10,839 nt of DNA from Sulfurimonas sp. GTDB taxonomy: Bacteria > Campylobacterota > Campylobacteria > Campylobacterales > Sulfurimonadaceae. The notes beneath the pieces are model-generated. The model did no database searches and was not told the DNA's origin. It saw only the letters and a program-made list of their open reading frames with translations. Each line of letters opens with the position of its first letter. The stretch's first letter is position 1. This document shows, piece by piece, positions 1 to 6,124 of this stretch. Both the position numbers and the translations under genes were made by a program. The DNA is taken from NCBI GenBank assembly GCA_027858865.1, contig JAQIBW010000308.1:1-10839 (forward strand), given 5' to 3'.

Positions 1-22
1 AATAATACATTTAAAGGACTTT

Positions 23-1990
23 ATGTTGATGGCTCAAAAAACCAATTACACAAAGATAACAGCTAAAATAATATTTATAACTCTTTTCTTTACCCTCATT
101 TCAGCATACACCTATAGTGAATACATGAAAAAAAATGCGATATCTACTTTAGCCCAGATAGATGCTAAAAAGACAAGCATACTTGTATTTGAAACACTTT
201 ACACTGCTATGCAGAGAGGTTGGAGTAAAGAAGATCTCAATGAAATTATTCATAGATTAAATAGAGTAGATGAAAACATGGAAGTTAATGTCTATAGAAG
301 CAGCATAGTTGCTAATCTTTCTGGGGATATTGAAAAAGACAAAACTGCGAGAGAATCAGTTCTCTCAATTAAAGAGGCAATGAAGGGTAAGGAATCTCTT
401 AATATTTCAAATTTAGACTTCATAAACTACTATTATCCTGTTGTAACTAAAGATGCTTGCATAAAATGTCATACCAATGCAAAAACTGGTGACACACTAG
501 GTGTTATATATATTTCATATCCAGTTGATGAACTAAAGATATCTCTATATGAGTTGATAAAATTTTTTATTATATTTATAGTTGTGTTTTCTTTAGTTAT
601 ATTCTTAGCAATTTTTATAGAGCTTGATAGATATTTAATAAAGCCAATTAAAAATTTCTCAAACGTAATTAAAAACATTACAAACTCTCACGATATGACA
701 AAGCGTGTAGAAGTAAACGACAACATAGAAGAGATAGATGCTATAAAAGATGTTTTTAATAATATGCTTGACTCCATAGAACATCAGTTTTACTATGACA
801 TTTTAACCGGTCTTCAAAATAGAAGAAGACTTACTGAGCTACTTGAACTTCGAAAGAACTCATTTTTGATGATAGTAAATATTGACTCTTTTCAAGAGAT
901 AAATGACTTGTATGGCGATAATATAGGGGACTACCTGTTACAAGAGTTTGCTAAATTCCTAAAAAATCTTGTGCCAAAAGATGGACAACTATATAGACTT
1001 CACTCTGATGAGTTTGCATACCTTTGCCAAAAAGGAATGGATTTAAAAGATTTTATAACATTCGCTTCTCTTGTTAGTGAGAAGATTTCTCAAGAAAGCT
1101 TTTCACTTAACTCTAAAGGTGAAGTTAGTCTAAGTGCAACTATTGGTATGTCCTATGGGACTAGCATGCTTCTTGTCAATGCAGACACAGCTCTTGTTGT
1201 TGCAAAGAAAAATAGAAAAAACTATCTTCTTTATGATGAATCAATGGCAATGGCAAAAGAGTATGAAAAGAACTTTGCTTGGGCAAAACGTCTAAAAAAA
1301 GCGATAGATGAAGATAAAATAGTACCTCTATTTCAGCCAATAGTAGATGTTAAAACGCAAAAAATAGTTAAGTATGAAGCTCTTATGAGAATAGTTGATG
1401 AGAACGGTACATACATAGCACCAATTCACTTTTTAGAACTTGCTAAAAAAAATAAACTCTATCATCAGCTCACGAGAATAATGATAGATAAAACATTTGA
1501 AAAGTTCAAGGATGTCTCATATATTGTCTCCATAAATATCTCAGTTGAAGATATATTAAACAGAGAGATTTACAATTTTATACTAGAAAAACTACGAACT
1601 TCTCAAATGAGTGAGAGAGTAGTTTTTGAAATTATAGAGTCAGATGGTATAGAAAATTTTGATGAAGTTATAGAGTTTATTAATGAAGTTAAAAAGTATG
1701 GCGCAAGGGTATCTATTGATGATTTTGGAACTGGATACTCTAATTTTGAGTACCTTATGAAGTTAAAAGTTGATTACATCAAGATAGATGGTTCAATGAT
1801 TAAAAATATAGATACAAATAAGGATTCTCAACTTATTACTCAAACAATAGTTGAATTTGCCAAAAAGATGAATATTCAAACAGTAGCAGAATTTGTGTAC
1901 TCTAAAAATATTTTTGATAAGGTTGTTGAGCTTGATGTAGACTTCGCCCAAGGATATTACTTTGGAGAACCTAGTGAAACTATAGAGTAA
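23..1990 (+). CDS. Membrane-bound c-type-heme sensor protein with HAMP, degenerate GGDEF and EAL domains (probable c-di-GMP phosphodiesterase)
   Basis: Probable signal-dependent c-di-GMP hydrolase of the inner membrane, 655 aa. Order: TM1 (about 13-31), a periplasmic region of about 145 residues carrying CIKCH at 146-150 (a covalent heme c site, resembling DUF3365/Tll0287-like sensors), TM2 (about 179-201), HAMP (about 203-256), GGDEF domain (about 257-410), EAL domain (about 425-650). The GGDEF signature is HSDEF (327-331): both glycines are lost and no RxxD inhibitory site is visible, so cyclase activity is unlikely. The EAL domain keeps EAL (452-454), N505, E536, DDFGTG (566-571), K587, E623 and Q643, so hydrolysis is plausible. 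An AAAGGA Shine-Dalgarno lies at 13-18; it is only 4 nt from the ATG at 23 but 10 nt from the in-frame ATG at 29, so the true start may be residue 3. The gene stands alone, so the ligand (redox state, NO, O2) cannot be inferred from neighbours. Domain calls are firm; heme attachment and activity are inferred. Confidence 0.93.
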   Translation: MLMAQKTNYTKITAKIIFITLFFTLISAYTYSEYMKKNAISTLAQIDAKKTSILVFETLYTAMQRGWSKEDLNEIIHRLNRVDENMEVNVYRSSIVANLSGDIEKDKTARESVLSIKEAMKGKESLNISNLDFINYYYPVVTKDACIKCHTNAKTGDTLGVIYISYPVDELKISLYELIKFFIIFIVVFSLVIFLAIFIELDRYLIKPIKNFSNVIKNITNSHDMTKRVEVNDNIEEIDAIKDVFNNMLDSIEHQFYYDILTGLQNRRRLTELLELRKNSFLMIVNIDSFQEINDLYGDNIGDYLLQEFAKFLKNLVPKDGQLYRLHSDEFAYLCQKGMDLKDFITFASLVSEKISQESFSLNSKGEVSLSATIGMSYGTSMLLVNADTALVVAKKNRKNYLLYDESMAMAKEYEKNFAWAKRLKKAIDEDKIVPLFQPIVDVKTQKIVKYEALMRIVDENGTYIAPIHFLELAKKNKLYHQLTRIMIDKTFEKFKDVSYIVSINISVEDILNREIYNFILEKLRTSQMSERVVFEIIESDGIENFDEVIEFINEVKKYGARVSIDDFGTGYSNFEYLMKLKVDYIKIDGSMIKNIDTNKDSQLITQTIVEFAKKMNIQTVAEFVYSKNIFDKVVELDVDFAQGYYFGEPSETIE

Positions 1991-2000
1991 TCTTTTAAAT

Positions 2001-2012
2001 ATTATTAATAAT
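2001..2012. repeat. 12-bp perfect AT-only palindrome upstream of the DUF2062 gene
   Basis: ATTATTAATAAT equals its own reverse complement. It lies 17 nt upstream of the -10-like TATAAT at 2029, about where a -35 element would sit, so it could be an operator. In sequence this AT-rich it could also be chance. Confidence 0.4.
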
Positions 2013-2028
2013 GTAAGTTGCATAAAGA

Positions 2029-2034
2029 TATAAT
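2029..2034 (+). promoter_or_regulatory. Candidate -10 element for the DUF2062 gene
   Basis: A perfect TATAAT in the 73-nt gap after the heme-sensor gene, about 30 nt upstream of the preferred ATG at 2064. There is no good TTGACA at the right distance; the region upstream is AT-rich. A start near 2041 would give a leader of about 23 nt. Confidence 0.5.
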
Positions 2035-2063
2035 CGTTACAATTAAAATTATAAGTGATATTT

Positions 2064-2558
2064 ATGGTCAGAAAAAATCTAAAAAAGATAAGTAAAAGCG
2101 AAAAACTAAAAGAATTTATAAAAAAATATAAAGTCCCGCCGGAGTATCTTTCTACAAATAGGAAAATGGTCTCCAAAGCAGTCTTTATCGGTATTTTCAT
2201 AGCCTTTATACCGATGCCGATGCAGATGCTTTTAGTTCTTGCGATGATGCCATTTTTTAAGTTTAACGTACCTATAGCTCTTGCAATGTGTTGGCTTAGC
2301 AACCCTTTTACAATGCCTCCTATGTACTATATGGAGTATTTAACTGGTTCTTTCTTTTTAGGGAGTGAGCCTCTGGAAGTTAATATGACTTTAGAGTGGT
2401 TTAGCAAAAATATTGATAATATTTTTATAGACCTGTATACGGGAACACTTTTTTACTCAGTTGTCGGCTCTTTAAGTGGATACTGGTTAGTAAATCATTT
2501 TTGGAGAGGTTCAGTTGAGCGAGATAAAAAGCTTCATCGCCATGATAGAGAATCTTAA
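2064..2558 (+). CDS. DUF2062 family membrane protein
   Basis: Small inner-membrane protein of 164 aa, recognisable as DUF2062 from the basic N-terminus (MVRKNLKK), the VPPEYLSTNR stretch (24-33), the IGIFIAFIPMPMQM segment (42-55) and the NVPIALAMCWLSNPFTMPP segment (68-86). Two hydrophobic blocks (about 40-65 and 68-100) are followed by another near 125-145. The biochemical role of the family is not established. A GTG three codons earlier (2055) is in frame, but the ATG at 2064 has the better-spaced purine-rich AAGTG at 2053-2057 and gives the family-typical N-terminus. The gene has its own -10-like sequence at 2029. It converges on lgt and the two stop codons overlap in the TTAA at 2555-2558. 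The family call is confident; no function is proposed. Confidence 0.9.
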   Translation: MVRKNLKKISKSEKLKEFIKKYKVPPEYLSTNRKMVSKAVFIGIFIAFIPMPMQMLLVLAMMPFFKFNVPIALAMCWLSNPFTMPPMYYMEYLTGSFFLGSEPLEVNMTLEWFSKNIDNIFIDLYTGTLFYSVVGSLSGYWLVNHFWRGSVERDKKLHRHDRES

Positions 2559-2585
2559 GAGTTTTTCTTAAGACCTTTTGTTTTT
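2553..2585 (+). terminator. Candidate intrinsic terminator of the DUF2062 gene (twin TCTTAAGA palindromes plus T-tract)
   Basis: TCTTAAGA occurs at 2553-2560 and again at 2566-2573, separated by GTTTT. Each copy is self-complementary, so the pair can fold into an 8-bp stem with a 5-nt loop. On the plus strand it is followed after CC by TTTTGTTTTT (2576-2585), as expected of a Rho-independent terminator. The stem has only two G-C pairs, so it would be weak. There is no T-run on the minus strand, so it should act only on plus-strand transcription. It lies inside the last codons of lgt. Confidence 0.5.
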
Positions 2586-3391
2586 GATAGTCTTTCATAG
2601 TGTATCCAAGCAACAACCCCGACTAAACTCATAGCCAGACTCATAACTTGACCTTGAGTTATCACGCCACAACATACATAACCTATCTGAACATCAGGAG
2701 CACGGTAAATCTCTGCTATAGCTCTAAAGATGCCATAACTGATAGCATAAACTAAAATAAGTTCTCCACTAAATCTTTGATACTTTCTGTACGCGTAAAC
2801 TACTATGAAAACACCTACTCCCTCTAATGCTGCTTCATAAAGTTGTGAAGGATGACGAAGAACTCCATCTACTAAAATCCCCCAACTAACATCTGTCTCT
2901 CGACCAACTAATTCTTGATTTAAAAAATTACCAATACGACCAAATACAAAAGCAAGAGGTACACTAAGAGCTACTAAATCCATAATCTTTCCAAAAGCAA
3001 CTTTGTGCTTTTTTGAGTAAAGATATGTACTTATAAGAAAGCCAAAAATAGCACCATGATAACTCATACCACGGATGCCAATAAACTCACCGTTTTGAAA
3101 AGGATTGAATATCTGCCAAGGATTAGTAAGATAGTATAGAGTTTGCGTATCGTAAAATAGTATGTAACCTAGTCTAGCACCTAATATAACACCTATCTCT
3201 ACATAAATAAAGTAGTTGTCTATTTCTTTACCCTTAAAGTCTAAGTTATCTCTTTTTATAAAGTACTTACCGAGGTACAGAGCACTAAGAAGCGCCAAGA
3301 CATACATAATCCCATACCAATGAACAGGAAAAGAGATTATGTGAAAGGCTATAGGGTTGAAGGTGTCATATATGTGATTCCAAGAGTTCAT
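2555..3391 (-). CDS. lgt: Prolipoprotein diacylglyceryl transferase (Lgt)
   Basis: Integral inner-membrane enzyme that moves diacylglyceryl from phosphatidylglycerol to the lipobox cysteine of prolipoproteins, the first step of lipoprotein maturation. The 278-aa length is typical. Visible landmarks: WYGIMY (25-30), GMSYHG (108-113) with the conserved His at 112, the family signature GRIGNFLNQE with LVGRETD (151-167), HPSQLYEA (180-187), and FRAIAEIYRAPD (222-233), the arginine-containing segment near the C-terminus. Several hydrophobic helices are spread along the chain. The ATG directly follows the TAG stop of the Fe-S protein gene with no gap, so translation is probably coupled. A GGAGG lies 14 nt upstream (3406-3410), rather far, with a closer GAG at 3399-3401. 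It is the last gene of the hemN run. Function is confident from the signature. Confidence 0.97.
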   Translation of the reverse strand: MNSWNHIYDTFNPIAFHIISFPVHWYGIMYVLALLSALYLGKYFIKRDNLDFKGKEIDNYFIYVEIGVILGARLGYILFYDTQTLYYLTNPWQIFNPFQNGEFIGIRGMSYHGAIFGFLISTYLYSKKHKVAFGKIMDLVALSVPLAFVFGRIGNFLNQELVGRETDVSWGILVDGVLRHPSQLYEAALEGVGVFIVVYAYRKYQRFSGELILVYAISYGIFRAIAEIYRAPDVQIGYVCCGVITQGQVMSLAMSLVGVVAWIHYERLSKTKGLKKNS

Positions 3392-4675
3392 CTATTTTCT
3401 CAACGCCTCCGCAATAAGTTCTATCGGATTTTTAAACACAGTCTCAACATCTAAGTAGTTCATAGACGCATTTATCTGCATCCTACAAGCACTACACTCA
3501 GCACTAACTATATCTGCTTTAGTCTCTCTTATCATAGCAGCTTTAGGAATACCAGCAGCTTTTGCAAAATGATATTTTTCACTCTGCATAGTAACACCGC
3601 CAAACCCACAACAAACATTTGGATCACTCATCTCTACTATGTTGTAGTTTTTACTGATTAAGTTTCTAGGTTCTAAATATAGTCCTTGCATTTTCTTAGC
3701 ATGACAAGGATCATGATAAGTGACTATTTTTGTATCTTTTTTCTTCGTTTTTAGGAGTTGCTCTAGATGCGTATGATGCTGAAGCCACTCTGTTGCCATA
3801 AAAATTTTATCTTTAATAGCGACCGCTCTAGCTTTCCACTCAGGCTGGTCATGAAAGTAGTGTTCATAGTCTATTTTAAGCATTGCAGAACATGTAGCTT
3901 CTGGAACTATAATAGCTTCAACATCTTTAGAAAAACTCTCAAAATACTCTATGTTAAACTTAGCGTTATAATCAACCGTATCAAAATCACCTGTAAAATA
4001 AGCAGGAGCTGAACAACACTTTTGACTTTTTGCTAAAAATGCATCAATCTCTAAATGTTCTAAAATCTCTAAAAGACTCTCTCCAATATCTTTATAGTTG
4101 TAGTTAGCTAAACAGCCTATAAAAATAGCTACTTTTCTTTTTCCACCATTACTGATATTTTCAGGATGAGAGTTTAAAAACGAAGTTTTAGTGAGACTTG
4201 GGAGAAGTCTATCTGCTTTTAACATAGGAATAGAAAATCGTGAATGCATAGAGTCAATGTCCGCTTTAATCTTAAATCCACAAGTTTGAAAGACCCATCC
4301 AAGCTTAAAAGCTAAGTCATTCATCCAGCGATAACGAAGAAGTAAGAAGAATGCTTTTTTATACCAAGCAATTCCATACTTTTTAGCAATGTCAGAGCGA
4401 ACTTGCTCTATTACCATATCTGTAGGAAGTGATTTTGGACAAACCTCTACACAAGCTGTACATAAAAAACAAGATTCAAAAATCTCTTTTGCATTTTTAT
4501 CTAATTCTAGATTTCCTCTTTGATAAGCTCCAAGAAGGTCTAAAAAACCACGAGGGGAGGTAACCTCATCGGCATTTACATTATGAATGGTACAAACAGG
4601 GATACACTTTCCACACTTAACACATTCATCAGTCACACTTGCAAAATCAAAAATATCTTGAGGGGTTTTACTCAT
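3392..4675 (-). CDS. Two-[4Fe-4S], two-CCG domain Fe-S protein (GlpC/GlcF/HdrB-type electron-transfer subunit)
   Basis: 427-aa soluble Fe-S protein. The N-terminus holds two ferredoxin-type [4Fe-4S] motifs: C18-x2-C21-x2-C24-x3-C28 and C69-x2-C72-x2-C75-x3-C79. Two cysteine-rich CCG domains follow. The first has C188, C220-C221 and C262 but Met where the final Cys of CxxC would be; the second is complete with C324, C355-C356, C394 and C397. This layout is known for the Fe-S subunits of anaerobic glycerol-3-phosphate dehydrogenase (GlpC), glycolate oxidase (GlcF) and, in part, HdrB, which pass electrons from a flavoprotein to quinone or another acceptor. No flavin dehydrogenase (GlpA, GlcD) or membrane anchor is next to it, so the electron donor is unknown. 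It starts 4 nt after the hemN stop and abuts lgt. From memory, Helicobacter pylori also has a gene annotated glpC beside hemN, which suggests a conserved pairing. Family is confident; substrate is not. Confidence 0.9.
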   Translation of the reverse strand: MSKTPQDIFDFASVTDECVKCGKCIPVCTIHNVNADEVTSPRGFLDLLGAYQRGNLELDKNAKEIFESCFLCTACVEVCPKSLPTDMVIEQVRSDIAKKYGIAWYKKAFFLLLRYRWMNDLAFKLGWVFQTCGFKIKADIDSMHSRFSIPMLKADRLLPSLTKTSFLNSHPENISNGGKRKVAIFIGCLANYNYKDIGESLLEILEHLEIDAFLAKSQKCCSAPAYFTGDFDTVDYNAKFNIEYFESFSKDVEAIIVPEATCSAMLKIDYEHYFHDQPEWKARAVAIKDKIFMATEWLQHHTHLEQLLKTKKKDTKIVTYHDPCHAKKMQGLYLEPRNLISKNYNIVEMSDPNVCCGFGGVTMQSEKYHFAKAAGIPKAAMIRETKADIVSAECSACRMQINASMNYLDVETVFKNPIELIAEALRK

Positions 4676-4679
4676 TTAC

Positions 4680-6047
4680 TTATACCGTTTTTGAAAATGC
4701 TTTAGAGCTTGCAGCATGCTTTTTCATATACGCATCAAAAGGCATCGCAATATTACGAATAAGAAGAGTTCCAGTTTCACTACACTCTATATGATTTTCA
4801 TCCATTGTTAAAAGCTCATCATCTACAAAAGGTTTTAGTGCTTCTATTGCATCTGCGAAATATGTTTTAAATTCTATGTTGAAAAGTTTTTCAAATCTTT
4901 TTATATCAAGTTTGAAGTTACTCATAAGTTCCATAATCACATACTGTCTAATCTGGTCATCTTCGTTTAGTACAATACCACGTTCAAATGGAAGTTTTCC
5001 GGCATCTATAGCCTCTTCATACTCACCCATAATCTTAAAGTTTTGATTGTAAGAGTCAATTCCTTCGCCAATAGAAGTAAGCCCTACTCCAATAAGATCT
5101 GCTCCACCTTTAGTAGTATAGCCTTGAAAGTTTCTGTGTAACTCACCTTTATCTATAGCTTTAAACAGATCATCTTCCGGCTTTGCAAAGTGATCCATTC
5201 CAATCATTCTATATCCGTGAGAAGTTAAAAAGTCAATAGTGTACTGCATAATCTGAAGTTTTTCATCTGGTAGAGGGAGAGTTGTTTCATCTATCTTTCT
5301 CATAGTCTTTTTAAGCCAAGGAACATGAGCATAATTAAATACAGCAAATCTATCAGGGTCAAGTGTAAGAGAAAGTGCAAGAGTCTCTTTAAATGTTTCT
5401 AGAGTTTGATATGGAAGTCCATAAATCAAATCTACATTCACGGAGAGCATATTGTATTTTCTAGCTAAATCCATCGCATCTTTTGAGATAGCATATGGCT
5501 GAATTCTATGTACAGCAGTTTGAACTTTTTCATTAAAATCTTGAAGACCAAAACTTACGCGGTTAAATCCGGTTTCACTCATTACACGCATCTGATCTTC
5601 ATCTATATGACGTGGATCTATCTCACAACTAATCTCAGCATCTGAGCGAAAGTTTGGAAAGTATGATTTAATCTCTTCTATAATCTCTTTAAGTTGTGCA
5701 GCAGAAAAGAATGTCGGTGTTCCTCCACCAAAATGCATTTGAAGAACTTCACGAGTACAATCAAGATGTTTTGAAAGTATGGACAACTCTCTTTTTAGAT
5801 AGTCCATATAGCGAAGCATCTTATCTTCTTTAGAAGTAAACACAACACTGCAGCCACAGAAATAACATGCATTTTTACAAAAAGGCAAGTGAAAATATAA
5901 GCTAATTGGACGAGAAGAGTCTTGTGTTTCTAGTTTTTGAATATATTCATCATATCCATAAGCGTCACTAAACTCTAGTGCAGTTGGGTAACTTGTGTAA
6001 CGAGGACCTGGTTTTGAGTACTTTGTAAACTTTGCAAAATCTAGCAT
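4680..6047 (-). CDS. hemN: Oxygen-independent coproporphyrinogen III dehydrogenase (HemN, radical SAM)
   Basis: Cytoplasmic radical SAM enzyme that oxidatively decarboxylates coproporphyrinogen III to protoporphyrinogen IX without O2, in heme synthesis. The 455-aa length matches true HemN rather than the shorter HemW paralogue. The N-terminal PGPRYTSYPTA (14-24) is a hallmark of genuine HemN. The cluster motif is C57-x3-C61-x2-C64-x-C66; three cysteines bind the [4Fe-4S], and the extra CxC cysteine is HemN-type. YFHLPF precedes it (51-56), and the GGGTPT SAM-binding motif follows near 108-113. The C-terminal half has YTTKGGADLIGVG and the IRNIAMPFDAYM segment typical of the family. A TGGA-type Shine-Dalgarno lies just upstream of the ATG. 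It heads the tight hemN / Fe-S protein / lgt run, with a 77-nt upstream gap that probably contains a promoter. The function call is strong. Confidence 0.96.
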   Translation of the reverse strand: MLDFAKFTKYSKPGPRYTSYPTALEFSDAYGYDEYIQKLETQDSSRPISLYFHLPFCKNACYFCGCSVVFTSKEDKMLRYMDYLKRELSILSKHLDCTREVLQMHFGGGTPTFFSAAQLKEIIEEIKSYFPNFRSDAEISCEIDPRHIDEDQMRVMSETGFNRVSFGLQDFNEKVQTAVHRIQPYAISKDAMDLARKYNMLSVNVDLIYGLPYQTLETFKETLALSLTLDPDRFAVFNYAHVPWLKKTMRKIDETTLPLPDEKLQIMQYTIDFLTSHGYRMIGMDHFAKPEDDLFKAIDKGELHRNFQGYTTKGGADLIGVGLTSIGEGIDSYNQNFKIMGEYEEAIDAGKLPFERGIVLNEDDQIRQYVIMELMSNFKLDIKRFEKLFNIEFKTYFADAIEALKPFVDDELLTMDENHIECSETGTLLIRNIAMPFDAYMKKHAASSKAFSKTV

Positions 6048-6080
6048 AAAAAATCCATTTATTGTTTAATTACGGCGATT

Positions 6081-6120
6081 ATCTCTAAATAATACTAATA
6101 AACCTATTAATTTTAGAGAT
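6081..6120. repeat. Inverted repeat in the gap between the ABC exporter gene and hemN
   Basis: ATCTCTAAA (6081-6089) pairs perfectly with TTTAGAGAT (6112-6120). Immediately inside, TAATA (6090-6094) pairs with TATTA (6105-6109), leaving a 2-nt bulge and a 10-nt loop. On the minus strand no T-run follows the stem, so it is not a standard terminator of the exporter gene. A TATTAT (-10-like) on the minus strand lies inside it (6089-6094), so it could be an operator or attenuator for hemN. Confidence 0.5.
6089..6094 (-). promoter_or_regulatory. Candidate -10 element for hemN
   Basis: On the minus strand this reads TATTAT, one mismatch from TATAAT, about 42 nt upstream of the hemN ATG and within the inverted repeat. 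No clear -35 is visible. The assignment is tentative; hemN could also be read through from the exporter gene. Confidence 0.3.
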
Positions 6121-6124
6121 GCCC

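Noticed and set aside
469..678. Minus-strand open frame of 69 codons
   Set aside because: Antisense to the CxxCH and TM2 region of the heme-sensor gene; no motif.
1793..2302. Minus-strand open frame of 169 codons overlapping the heme-sensor and DUF2062 genes
   Set aside because: It lies antisense to two convincing genes, has low-complexity Ile/Leu/Phe/Asn-rich content and no recognisable domain; it is an AT-rich shadow.
2425..2616. Minus-strand open frame of 63 codons across the lgt/DUF2062 junction
   Set aside because: Overlaps both real genes out of frame, with no family resemblance.
3767..4012. Plus-strand open frame of 81 codons inside the Fe-S protein gene
   Set aside because: Antisense to the CCG region; its Cys/Phe content is a mirror of the real gene.
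4680..6047. HemW (radical SAM heme chaperone) as an alternative to HemN
   Set aside because: The full 455-aa length, the PGPRYTSYP N-terminus and the C-x3-C-x2-C-x-C motif are those of true HemN.
6081..6120. Rho-independent terminator of the exporter gene
   Set aside because: On the minus strand the stem is followed by AATCGCCG rather than a T-run, and the stem is almost entirely A-T.
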